From: Ptiloglossa arizonensis
Taxonomy: Eukaryota > Arthropoda > Insecta > Hymenoptera > Colletidae
Direction of reading: 5' to 3'
NCBI RefSeq assembly: GCF_051014685.1
Contig: NW_027478527.1
Coordinates: 558,001-622,000 of the forward strand
Length of the DNA stretch: 64,000 nucleotides
The notes below the pieces were generated by a model. The model had not been told where the DNA came from. It saw only the letters and a program-made list of their open reading frames with translations, and did no database searches. This document shows, piece after piece, positions 48,839-61,440 of this stretch (position 1 is the first letter of the stretch; the number at the start of each line of letters is the position of its first letter). The position numbers and the translations under genes are program-made.

Positions 48839-51800
48839 AAAATTTTTCGCAAATCTGCTGCTCCAAACGCTTAACCAGAATGGCTAGGGAAAAAATACAC
48901 ATACCGTTGTAACCGGGCGAGTTTCTACTTTCAGACGCAACGGGAATTTTTGGGTTAGGTCAATCCGTTCGCGAGATATGGGAGTTTGAAGCCAAGAAAT
49001 GGTTGAGAAGGCATAAAATTTTTCGCAATTCTGCTACTCCAAACGCTTAACCAGACTGGCCTAGGGAAAAAATACGCATACCGTTGTAATCGGGCGAGTT
49101 TCTACTTTCAGACGCAACAGGAATTTTTGGGTTAGGTCAATCCGTTCGCGACATATGGGACTTTGAAGCTAAGAAATGGTTGACAAGACAACAAATTTTT
49201 CGCACTTCTGCTGCTCCAAACGCTTAACCAGAATGCCCTAGGGGAAAAATACACGTACCGTTGTAATCGGGCGAGTTTCTACTTTTAAATGCAATAGGAA
49301 TTTTTGGATTAGGACAATCCGTTCGCGAGATATGAGAGTTTGAAGCTAAGAAATGGTTGAGTAGGCAAAAAATTGTTCGCAGTTCTACTGCTCCAAACGC
49401 TTAACCAGAATGGCCTAGGGAAAAAATACGCATACCGTTGTAATCGGGCGAGTTTCTATTTTCACAAGCAACAGGAATTTTTAGGTTTGGTCAATCCGTT
49501 CGCGAGATATGGGAGTTTGAAGCCAAGAAATGGTTGAGAAGGCAAAAAATCTTTCGCAATTCTGCTGCTCCAATCACTTAACCAGAATGCCCTAGGGGAA
49601 AAATACACGTACCGTTGTAATCGGGCGAATTTCTACTTACAATTGCAATAGGAATTTTTGGGTTAGGACAATCCGTTCGCGAGATATGAGAGTTTGAAGC
49701 TAAGAAATGGTTGAGTAGGCAAAAAATTTTTCGCAATTCTGCTGCTCCAAACGCTTAACCAGAATGGCCTAGGGAAAAAATACACATACCGTTGTAACCG
49801 GGCGAGTTTCTACTTTCAGACGCAACAGGAATTTTTGGGTTAGGTCAATCCGTTCGCGAGATATGGGAGTTTGAAGCCAAGAAATGGTTGAGAAGGCAAA
49901 AAATTTTTCGCAATTCTGCTGCTTCAAACGCTTAACTAGAATGCCCTAGGGAAAAAATACACATGCCGTTGTAATCGGGCGAGTTTCTACTTTCAGATGC
50001 AATAGGAATTTTTGGGTTAGGTCAATCCGTTCGCGAGATATGGGAGTTTGAAGCCAAGAAATGGTTGAGAAGGCAAAAAATTTTTCGAAAATCTGCTGCT
50101 CCAAACGCTTAACCAGAATTCCCTAGGGAAAAAATACACGTACCGTTGTAATCGGGCGAGTTTCTACTTTCAAATGCAATAGGAATTTTTGGGTTAGGAC
50201 AATCCGTTCGCGAGATATGAGAGTTTGAATCTAAGAAATGGTTGAGTAGGCATAAAATTTTTCGCAATTCTGCTGCTCCAAACGCTTAACCAGAATGGCC
50301 TAGGGAAAAAATACACATACCGTTGTAATCGGGCGAGTTTCTACTTTCAGACGCAACAGGAATTTTTGGGTTAGGTCAATCCGTTCGCGAGATATGGGAG
50401 TTTGAAGCCAAGAAATGGTTGAGAAGGCAAAAAATTTTTCGCAATTCTGCTGCTCCAAACGCTTAACCAGAATGCCCTAGGGAAAAAATACACATACCGT
50501 TGTAATCGGGCGAGTTTCTACTTTCAGATGCAATAGGAATTTTTGGGTTAGGTCAATCCGTTCGCGAGATATGGGAGTTTGAAGCCAAGAAATGGTTGAG
50601 AAGGCAAAAAATTTTTCGAAAATCTGCTGCTCCAAACGCTTAACCAGAATGCCCTAGGGAAAAAATACACATACCGTTGTAATCGGGCAGGTTTCTACTT
50701 TCAGTTACAATAGGAATTTTTGGGTTCGGTCAATCCGTTCGCGAGATATGGGACATTGAATCTAAGAAATGGTTGACAAGACAGCAAATTTTTCGCACTT
50801 CTGCTGCTCCAATCGTTTAACCAGAGTTCCCTAGGGGTACAATACACGTACCGTTGTAATCGGGCGAGTTTCTACTTTCAAATGCAATAGGAATTTTTGG
50901 GTTAGGACAATCCGTTCGCGAGATATGAGAGTTTGAAGCTAAGAAATGGTTGAGTAGGCAAAAAATTTTTCGCAATTCTGCTGCTCCAAACGCTTAACTA
51001 GATTGGTCCAGGGAAAAAATACACATACCGTTGTAATCGGGCGAGTTTCTAATTTCAGATGCAGTAGGAATTTTTGGGTTAGGTCAATCCGTTCGCGAGA
51101 TATGGGACTTTGAAGCCAAGAAATGGTTGAGAAGGCATAAAATTTTTCGCAATTCTGCTGCTCCAAACGCTTAACCAGAATGGCCTAGGGAATAAATACA
51201 CATACCGTTGTAATCGGGCGAGTTTCTACTTTCAGACGCAACAGGAATTTTTGGGTTAGGTCAATCCGTTCGCGAGATATGGGAGATTGAAGCCAAGAAA
51301 TGGTTGAGAAGGCAAAAAATTTTTCGCAATTCTGCTGCACCAAACGCTTAACCAGAATGCCCTAGGGAAAAAATACACATACCGTTGTAATCGGGCGAGT
51401 TTCTACTTTCAGATGCAATAGGAATTTTTGGGTTAGGTCAATCCGTTCGCGAGATATGGGAGTTTGAAGCCAAGAAATGGTTGAGAAGGCAAAAAATTTT
51501 TTGAAAATCTGCTGCTCCAAACGCTTAGCCAGAATGCCCTACGGAAAAAATACACATACCGTTGTAATCGGGCGAGTTCCTACTTTCAGATGCAATAGGA
51601 ATTTTTGGGTTAGGTCAATCCGTTCGCGAGATATGGGACTTTGAAGCTAAGAAATGGTTGAGAAGACAACAAATTTTTTGCAATTCTGTTGCTCCAAACG
51701 CTTAACCAGAATGGGCTAGGGAAAAAATACACATACCGTTGAAATCGGGCGAGTTTCTACTTTCAAATGCAATAGGAATTTTTGGGTTAGGACAATCTGT

Positions 51801-52120
51801 TCGCGAGATATGGGAGTTTGAAGCTAAGAAATGGTTGAGTAGGCAAAAAATTTTTCGCAATTCTGCTGCTCCAAACGCTTAACCAGAATGGCCCAGGGAA
51901 AAAATACACATACCGTTGTAATCGGGCGAGTTTCTACTTTCAGACGCAACAGGAATTTTTGGGTTAGGTCAATCCGTTCGCGAGATATGGGAGATTGAAG
52001 CCAAGAAATGGTTGAGAAGGCAAAAAATTTTTCGCAATTCTGCTGCACCAAACGCTTAACCAGAATGCCCTAGGGAAAAAATACACATACCGTTGTAATC
52101 GGGCGAGTTTCTACTTTCAG
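48839..52120. repeat. SB2 segment collinear with SB1 13456-16690 (+35383)
   Basis: Nineteen units that include the anchor at 48882, the AACTAG unit at 49921, GATTGGTCCAGGG at 51000, and GTTTTTTGAAAATC at 51500. One substitution against SB1 is CCAGAGTTCCC near 50824. Only satellite is present. Confidence 0.8.
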
Positions 52121-55100
52121 ATGCAATAGGAATTTTTGGGTTAGGTCAATCCGTTCGCGAGATATGGGAGTTTGAAGCCAAGAAATGGTTGAGAAGGCAA
52201 AAAATTTTTCGAAAATCTGCTGCTCCAAACGCTTAACCAGAATGGCCTAGGGAAAAAATACACATACCGTTGTAATCGGGCGAGTTTCTACTTTCAGACG
52301 CAACAGGAATTTTTGGGTTAGGTCAATCCGTTCGCGAGATATGGGAGTTTGAAGCCAAGAAATGGTTGAGAAGGCAAAAAATTTTTCGCAATTCTGCTGC
52401 TCCAAACGCTTAACCAGAATGCCCTAGGGAAAAAATACACATACCGTTGTAATCGGGCGAGTTTCTACTTTCAGATGCAATAGGAATTTTTGGGTTAGGT
52501 CAATCCGTTCGCGAGATATGGGAGTTTGAAGCCAAGAAATGGTTGAGAAGGCAAAAAATTTTTCGAAAATCTGCTGCTCCAAACGCTTAAGCAGAATGCC
52601 CTAGGGAAAAAATACACATACCGTTGTAATCGGGCAGGTTTCTACTTTCAGTTACAATAGGAATTTTTGGGTTCGGTCAATCCGTTCGCGAGATATGGGA
52701 CATTGAATCTAAGAAATGGTTGACAAGACAGCAAATTTTTCGCACTTCTGCTGCTCCAATCGTTTAACCAGAATTCCCTAGGGGTACAATACACGTACCG
52801 TTGTAATCGGGCGAGTTTCTACTTTCAAATGCAATAGGAATTTTTGGGTTAGGACAATCCGTTCGCGAGATATGAGAGTTTGAAGCTAAGAAATGGTTGA
52901 GTAGGCAAAAAATTTTTCGCAATTCTGCTGCTCCAAACGCTTAACTAGAATGGTCCAGGGAAAAAATACACATACCGTTGTAATCGGGCGAGTTTCTAAT
53001 TTCAGATGCAGTAGGAATTTTTGGGTTAGGTCAATCCGTTCGCGAGATATGGGACTTTGAAGCCAAGAAATGGTTGAGAAGGCATAAAATTTTTCGCAAT
53101 TCTGCTGCTCCAAACGCTTAACCAGAATGGCCTAGGGAATAAATACACATACCGTTGTAATCGGGCGAGTTTCTACTTTCAGACGCAACAGGAATTTTTG
53201 GGTTAGGTCAATCCGTTCGCGAGATATGGGAGATTGAAGCCAAGAAATGGTTGAGAAGGCAAAAAATTTTTCGCAATTCTGCTGCACCAAACGCTTAACC
53301 AGAATGCCCTAGGGAAAAAATACACATACCGTTGTAATCGGGCGAGTTTCTACTTTCAGATGCAATAGGAATTTTTGGGTTAGGTCAATCCGTTCGCGAG
53401 ATATGGGAGTTTGAAGCCAAGAAATGGTTGAGAAGGCAAAAAATTTTTTGAAAATCTGCTGCTCCAAACGCTTAGCCAGAATGCCCTACGGAAAAAATAC
53501 ACATACCGTTGTAATCGGGCGAGTTCCTACTTTCAGATGCAATAGGAATTTTTGGGTTAGGTCAATCCGTTCGCGAGATATGGGACTTTGAAGCTAAGAA
53601 ATGGTTGAGAAGACAACAAATTTTTTGCAATTCTGTTGCTCCAAACGCTTAACCAGAATGGGCTAGGGAAAAAATACACATACCGTTGAAATCGGGCGAG
53701 TTTCTACTTTCAAATGCAATAGGAATTTTTGGGTTAGGACAATCTGTTCGCGAGATATGAGAGTTTGAAGCTAAGAAATGGTTGAGTAGGCAAAAAATTT
53801 TTCGCAATTCTACTGCTCCAAACGCTTAACCAGAATCGCCTAGGGAAAAAATACGCATACCTTTGTAATCGGGCGAGTTTCTACTTTCACAAGCCACAGG
53901 AATTTTTAGGTTTGGTCAATCCGTTCGCGAGATATGGGAGTTTGAAGCCAAGAAATGGTTGAGAAGGCAAAATATTTTTCGCAATTCTGCTGCTCGAAAC
54001 GCTTAACCAGAATGCCCTAGGGAAAAAATACACATACCGTTGTAATCGGGCGAGTTTCTACTTTCAGATGCAATGGGAATTTTTGGGTTTGGTCAATCCG
54101 TTCGCGAGATATGGGACTTTGAAGCTCAGAAATGGTTGAGAAGACAACAAATTTTTCGCAATTCTGCTGCTCCAAACGCTTAACCAGAATGGCCTAGGGA
54201 AAAAATACGCATACCGTTGTAATCGGGCGAGTTTATACTTTCAGACGCAACAGGAATTTTTGGGTTAGGTCAATCCGTTCGCGAGATATGGGACTTTGAA
54301 GCCAAGAAATGGTTGAGAAGGCAAAAAATTTTTCGCAAATCTGCTGCTCCAAACGCTTAACCAGAACGGCTAGGGAAAAAAGACACATACCGTTGTAACC
54401 GGGCAAGTTTCTACTTTCAGACGCAACAGGAATTTTTGGGTTAGGTCAATCCGTTCGCGAGATATGGGAGTTTGAAGCCAAGAAATGGTTGAGAAGGCAA
54501 AAAATTTTTCGCAATTCTGCTGCTCCAAACGCTTAACCAGAATGCCCTAGGGAAAAAATACACATACCGTTGTAATCGGGCGAGATTCTACTTTCAGATG
54601 CAATAGGAATTTTTGGGTTAGGTCAATCCGTTCGCGAGATATGAGAGTTTAAAGCTAAGAAATGGTTGAGTAGGCAAAAAATTTTTCGCAATTCTGCTGC
54701 TCCAAACGCTTAACCAGAATGGCCCAGGGAAAAAATACACATACCGTTGTAATCGGGCGAGTTTCTAATTTCAGATGCAGTAGGAATTTTTGGGTTAGGT
54801 CAATCCGTTCGCGAGATATGGGACTTTGAAGCCAAGAAACGGTTGAGAAGGCATAAAATTTTTCGCAATTCTGCTGCTCCAAACGCTTAACCAGAATGCC
54901 CTAGGGGAAAAATACACGTACCGTTGTAATCGGGCGAGTTTCTACTTTCAGTTACAATAGGAATTTTTGGGTTCGGTCAATCCGTTCGCGAGAGATGGGA
55001 CATTGAAGCTAAGAAATGGTTGACAAGACAGCAAATTTTTCGCACTTCTGCTGCTCCAATCGTTTAACCAGAATTCCCTAGGGGTAAAATACACGTACCG

Positions 55101-56613
55101 TTGTAATCGGGCGAGTTTCTACTTTCAAATGCAATAGGAATTTTTGGGTTAGGGCAATCCGTTCGCGAGATATGAGAGTTTGAAGCTAAGAAATGGTTGA
55201 GTAGGCAAAAAATTTTTCGCAATTCTGCTGCTCCAAACGCTTAACCAGAATGGCCCAGGGAAAAAATACACATACCGTTGTAATCGGGCGAGTTTCTAAT
55301 TTCAGATGCAGTAGGAATTTTTGGGTTAGGTCAATCCGTTCGCGAGATATGGACTTTGAAGCCAAGAAACGGTTGAGAAGGCATAAAATTTTTCGCAATT
55401 CTGCTGCTCCAAACGCTTAACCAGAATGCCCTAGGGGAAAAATACACGTACCGTTGTAATCGGGCGAGTTTCTACTTTCAGACGCAACAGGAATTTTGGG
55501 TTAGGACAATCCGTTCGCGAGATATGAGAGTTTGAAGCTAAGAAATGGTTGAGTAGGCAAAAAATTTTTCGCAATTCTACTGCTCCAAACGCTTAACCAG
55601 AATGGCCTAGGGAAAAAATACGCATACCGTTGTATCGGGCGAGTTTATACTTTCTCAGCAACAGGAGTTTTTAGGTTTGGTCAATCCGTTCGCGAGATAT
55701 GGGAGATTGAAGCCAAGAAATGGATGAGAAGGCAAAAAATTTTTCGCAATTCTGCTGCTTCAAACGCTTAACCAGAATGGCCTAGGGAAAAAATACACAT
55801 ACCGTTGTAATAGGGCGAGTTTCTACTTGCAGTTACAATAGGAATTTTTGGGTCTGGTCAATCCGTTCGAGAGATATGGGACTTTGAAGCTAAGAAATGG
55901 TTGACAAGACAACAAATTTTTCGCACTTCTGCTGCTCCAATCGCTTAACCAGAATGGCCTAGGGGAAAAATACACGTAGCGTTGTAATCGGGCGAGTTTC
56001 TACTTTCAGTTACAATAGGAATTTTTGGGTTCGGTCAATCCGTTCGCGAGATATGGGACATTGAAGCTAAGAAATGGTTGAGTAGGCAAAAAATTTTTCG
56101 CAATTCTGCGGCTCCAAACGCTTAACCAGAATGGCCCAGGGAAAAAATACACATACCGTTGTAATCGGGTGAGTTTCTACTTTCAGATGCAATAGGAATT
56201 TTTGGGTTAGGTCAATCCGTTCGCGAGATATGAGAGTTTGAAGCTAAGAAATGGTTGAGTAGGCAAAAAATTTTTCGCAATTCTACTGCTCCAAACGCTT
56301 AACCAGAATGGCCTAGGGAAAAAATACGCATACCGTTGTAATCGGGCGAGTTTCTACTTTCTCAAGCAACAGGAGTTTTTAGGTTTGGTCAATCCGTTCG
56401 CGAGATATGGGAGATTGAAGCCAAGAAATGGATGAGAAGGCAAAAAATTTTTCGCAATTCTGCTGCTTCAAACGCTTAACCAGAATGGCCTAGGGAAAAA
56501 ATACACATACCGTTGTAATAGGGCGAGTTTCTACTTGCAGTTACAATAGGAATTTTTGGGTCTGGTCAATCCGTTCGAGAGATATGGGACTTTGAAGCTA
56601 AGAAATGGTTGAC
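52121..56613. repeat. SB2 segment collinear with SB1 16760-20880
   Basis: Offset +35560 up to about 55220, then one extra unit (the GCCCAGGG with CTAATTTC unit is repeated), then +35736 dropping to +35733 through three single-base losses. Contains the anchor at 54368 and the TTCGCGAGAGATGGGA unit at 54985-55000. Four one-base deletions fall between 55350 and 55660. At its end the SB1 order would lead into the 19-unit amplification, which is missing here. Confidence 0.8.
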
Positions 56614-59600
56614 AAGACAACAAATTTTTCGCACTTCTGCTGCTCCAATCGCTTAACCAGAGTGGCCTAGGGGAAAAATACACGTAGCGTTGTAATCGGG
56701 CGAGTTTCTACTTTCAGTTACAATAGGAATTTTTGGGTTCGGTCAATCCGTTCGCGAGATATGGGACATTGAAGCTAAGAAATGGTTGAGTAGGCAAAAA
56801 ATTTGTCGCAATTCTGCTGCTCCAAACGCTTAACCAGAATGGCTTAGGGAAAAAATACACATACCGTTGTAACCGGGAGAGTTTCTACTTTCAGATGCAA
56901 TAGGAATTTTTGGGTTAGGTCAATCCGTTCGCGAGATATGGGAGTTTGAAGCCAAGAAATGGTTGAGAAGGCATAAAATTTTTCGCAATTCTGCTGATCC
57001 AAACGCTTACCCAGAATGCCCTAGGGGAAAAATACACATAGAGTTGTAATCGGGCGAGTTTCTACTTTCAGGCGCAACAGGAATTTTTGGGTTTGGTCAA
57101 TCCGTTCGCGAGATATGGGAGTTTTAAGCCAAAAAATGGTTGAGAAGGCAAAAAATTTTTCGTAAATCTGCTGCTCCAAACGCTTAACCAGAATTGCCTA
57201 GGGGAAAAATACGCATACCGTTGTAATCGGGCGAGTTTCTACTTTCAGTTACAATAGGAATTTTTGGGTTCGGTCAATCCGTTCGCGAGATATGAGAGTT
57301 TGAAGCTAAGAAATGGTTGAGAAGGCAAAATATTTTTCGCAACTCTGCTGCTCGAAACGCTTAACCAGAATGCCCTAGGGAAAAAATACACATACCGTTG
57401 TAATCGGGCGAGTTTCTACTTTCAGATGCAATAGGAATTTTTGGGTTAGGTCAATCCGTTCGCGAGATATGGGACTTTGAAGCTCAGAAATGGTTGAGAA
57501 GACAACAAATTTTTCGCAATTCTGCTGCTCCAAACGCTTAACCAGAATGGCCTAGGGAAAAAATACGCATACCGTTGTAATCGGGCGAGTTTATACTTTC
57601 AGACGCAACAGGAATTTTTGGGTTAGGTCAATCCGTTCGCGAGATATGGGACTTTGAAGCCAAGAAATGGTTGAGAAGGCAAAAAATTTTTCGCAAATCT
57701 GCTGCTCCAAACGCTCAACCAGAATGGCTAGGGAAAAAATACACATACCGTTGTAACCGGGCGAGTTTCTACTTTCAGACGCAACAGGAATTTTTGGGTT
57801 AGGTCAATCCGTTCGCGAGATATGGGAGTTTGAAGCCAAGAAATGGTTGAGAAGGCATAAAATTTTTCGCAATTCTGCTACTCCAAACGCTTAACCAGAC
57901 TGGCCTAGGGAAAAAATACGCATACCGTTGTAATCGGGCGAGTTTCTACTTTCAGACGCAACAGGAATTTTTGGGTTAGGTCAATCCGTTCGCGACATAT
58001 GGGACTTTGAAGCTAAGAAATGGTTGACAAGACAACAAATTTTTCGCACTTCTGCTGCTCCAAACGCTTAACCAGAATGCCCTAGGGGAAAAATACACGT
58101 ACCGTTGTAATCGGGCGAGTTTCTACTTTTAAATGCAATAGGAATTTTTGGATGAGGACAATCCGTTCGCGAGATATGAGAGTTTGAAGCTAAGAAATGG
58201 TTGAGTAGGCAAAAAATTGTTCGCAGTTTACTGCTCCAAACGCTTAACCAGAATGGCCTAGGGAAAAAATACGCATACCGTTGTAATCGGGCGAGTTTCT
58301 ACTTTCAGACGCAACAGGAATTTTTGGGTTAGGTCAATCCGTTCGCGACATATGGGACTTTGAAGCTAAGAAATGGTTGACAAGACAACAAATTTTTCGC
58401 ACTTCTGCTGCTCCAAACGCTTAACCAGAATGCCCTAGGGGAAAAATACACGTACCGTTGTAATCGGGCGAGTTTCTACTTTTAAATGCAATAGGAATTT
58501 TTGGATGAGGACAATCCGTTCGCGAGATATGAGAGTTTGAAGCTAAGAAATGGTTGAGAAGACAACAAATTTTTTACAATTCTGTTGCTCCAAACGCTTA
58601 ACCAGAATGGGCCAGGGAAAAAATTCACATACCGTTGTAATCGGGTGAGTTTCTACTTTCAGATGCAATAGGAATTTTTGGGTTAGGTCAATCCGTTCGC
58701 GAGATATGGGAGGTTGAAGCCAAGAAATGGTTGAGTAGGCAAAAAATTTTTCGCAATTCTGCTGCTCCAAACGCTTAACCAGAATGGCTTAGGGAAAAAA
58801 TACACATACCGTTGTAACCGGGAGAGTTTCTACTTTCAGATGCAATAGGAATTTTTGGGTTAGGTCAATCCGTTCGCGTGATATGGGAGTTTGAAGCCAA
58901 GAAATGGTTGAGAAGGCATAAAATTTTTCGCAATTCTGCTGCTCCAAACGCTTAACCAGAATGGGCTAGGGAAAAAATACACATACCGTTGTAATCGGGC
59001 GAGTTTCTACTTTCAGATGCAATAGGAATTTTTGGGTTAGGTCAATCCGTTCGCGAGATATGGGAGTTTGAAGCCAAGAAATGGTTGAGAAGGCATAAAA
59101 TTTTTCGCAATTCTGCTGATCCAAACGCTTACCCAGAATGCCCTAGGGGAAAAATACACATAGAGTTGTAATCGGGCGAGTTTCTACTTTCAGGCGCAAC
59201 AGGAATTTTTGGGTTTGGTCAATCCGTTCGCGAGATATGGGAGTTTTAAGCCAAAAAATGGTTGAGAAGGCAAAAAATTTTTCGTAAATCTGCTGCTCCA
59301 AACGCTTAACCAGAATTGCCTAGGGGAAAAATACGCATACCGTTGTAATCGGGCGAGTTTCTACTTTCAGTTACAATAGGAATTTTTGGGTTCGGTCAAT
59401 CCGTTCGCGAGATATGAGAGTTTGAAGCTAAGAAATGGTTGAGAAGGCAAAATATTTTTCGCAACTCTGCTGCTCGAAACGCTTAACCAGAATGCCCTAG
59501 GGAAAAAATACACATACCTTTGTAATCGGGCGAGTTTCTACTTTCAGATGCAATAGGAATTTTTGGGTTAGGTCAATCCGTTCGCGAGATATGGGACTTT

Positions 59601-61440
59601 GAAGCCAAGAAATGGTTGAGAAGGCAAAAAATTTTTCGCAAATCTGCTGCTCCAAACGCTCAACCAGAATGGCTAGGGAAAAAATACACATACCGTTGTA
59701 ACCGGGCGAGTTTCTACTTTCAGACGCAACAGGAATTTTTGGGTTAGGTCAATCCGTTCGCGAGATATGGGAGTTTGAAGCCAAGAAATGGTTGAGAAGG
59801 CATAAAATTTTTCGCAATTCTGCTACTCCAAACGCTTAACCAGACTGGCCTAGGGAAAAAATACGCATACCGTTGTAATCGGGCGAGTTACTACTTTCAG
59901 ACGCAACAGGAATTTTTGGGTTAGGTCAATCCGTTCGCGACATATGGGAATTTGAAGCTAAGAAATGGTTGACAAGACAACAAATTTTTCGCACTTCTGC
60001 TGCTCCAAACGCTTAACCAGAATGCCCTAGGGGAAAAATACACGTACCGTTGTAATCGGGCGAGTTTCTACTTTTAAATGCAATAGGAATTTTTGGATGA
60101 GGACAATCCGTTCGCGAGATATGAGAGTTTGAAGCTAAGAAATGGTTGAGTAGGCAAAAAATTGTTCGCAGTTTACTGCTCCAAACGCTTAACCAGAATG
60201 GCCTAGGGAAAAAATACGCATACCGTTGTAATCGGGCGAGTTTCTACTTTCACAAGCAACAGGAATTTTTGGGTTAGGTCAATCCGTTCGCGAGATACGG
60301 GACTTTGAAGCTAAGAAATGGTTGAGAAGACAACAAATTTTTTGCAATTCTGTTGCTCCAAACGCTTAACCAGAATGGGCTAGGGAAAAAATACACATAC
60401 CGTTGAAATCGGGCGAGTTTCTACTTTCAAATGCAATAGGAATTTTTGGGTTAGGACAATCTGTTCGCGAGATATGAGAGTTTGAAGCTAAGAAATGGTG
60501 AGTAGGCAAAAAATTTTTCGCAATTCTGCTGCTCCAAACGCTTAACCAGAATGGCCCAGGGAAAAAATACGCATACCGCTGTAATCGGGCGAGTTTCTAC
60601 TTTCACATGCAACAGGAATTTTTGGGTTTGGTCAATCCGTTCGCGAGATATGGGACTTTGAAGCTAAGAAATGGTTGAGGAAGACAACAAATTTTTTGCA
60701 ATTCTGTTGCTCCAAACGCTTAACCAGAATGGGCTAGGGAAAAAATACACATACCGTTGTAATCGGGCGAGTTTCTACTTTCAGATGCAATAGGAATTTT
60801 TGGGTTAGGTCAATCCGTTCGCGAGATATGGGAGTTTGAAGCCAAGAAATGGTTGAGAAGGCATAAAATTTTTCGCAATTCTGCTGATCCAAACGCTTAC
60901 CCAGAATGCCCTAGGGGAAAAAATACACATAGAGTTGTAATCGGGCGAGTTTCTACTTTCAAATGCAATAGGAATTTTTGGGTTAGGTCAATCCGTTCGC
61001 GAGATATGGGAGTTTGAAGCCAAGAAATGGTTGAGAAGGCATAAAATTTTTCGCAATTCTGCTGATCCAAACCGCTTACCCAGAATGCCCCAGGGAAAAA
61101 ATACGCATACCGCTGTAATCGGGCGAGTTTCTACTATCACAAGCAACAGGAATTTTTGGGTTAGGACAATCCGTTCGCGAGATATGAGAGTTTGAAGCTA
61201 AGAAATGGTTGAGAAGGCAAAATATTTTCGCAACTCTGCTGCTCGAAACGCTTAACCAGAATGCCCTAGGGAAAAAATACACATACCGTTGTAATCGGGC
61301 GAGTTTCTACTTTCAGATGCAATAGGAATTTTTGGGTTAGGTCAATCCGTTCGCGAGATATGGGGCTTTGAAGCTCAGAAATGGTTGAGAAGACAACAAA
61401 TTTTTCGCAATTCTGCTGCTCCAAACGCTTAACCAGAATG
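56614..61440. repeat. SB3 block with a 12-monomer tandem repeat
   Basis: Units around 56940-57370 recur around 59062-59492: GATCCAAACGCTTACCC, CATAGAGTTG, CAGGCGCAACA, GTTTTAAGCC, AATTGCCTAGGGG. The distance is 2122 bp, 12 x 177 minus two single-base deletions. The second copy lacks two units after 59520. Between them lie a CTCAACC anchor (57726), the CTACTCC series twice in part (57870 and 58290), and the TTTTTTACAATTCTGTTGC unit (58570). The anchor at 59671 and perfect box at 60286 follow. Several single-base indels occur between 60490 and 61230. Confidence 0.75.
60286..60302 (+). other. Perfect CENP-B box consensus match, SB3 copy
   Basis: Third copy of the full-consensus 17-mer, in the SB3 monomer corresponding to those at 9870 and 43130. 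It lies just upstream of the zone rich in single-base indels (60490-61230), but the 17-mer itself is unbroken. Confidence 0.62.

Larger units (their letters stand above)
30471..56613. repeat. Superblock 2
   Basis: Second copy of the large repeat. Segments and offsets to SB1, read from shared variants: 1-1067 (+30605), 1422-2830 (+30251), 3185-4493 (+30074), 4494-9026 (+31667), about 7435-11872 (+33260), 13289-15320 (+31844), about 16045-16690 (+31136), 13440-16690 again (+35383), 16760-19660 (+35560), 19681-20880 (+35736 falling to +35733). Steps between offsets are whole numbers of 177-bp units, give or take single bases. The end is placed where homology to 20880 stops and the sequence switches to the SB3 order. 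Confidence 0.82.

Noticed and set aside
61076..61282. 68-codon minus-strand frame that looks different from the others
   Set aside because: It is the satellite in another frame, produced by the extra C near 61072 and lost T near 61227, which may be assembly errors.
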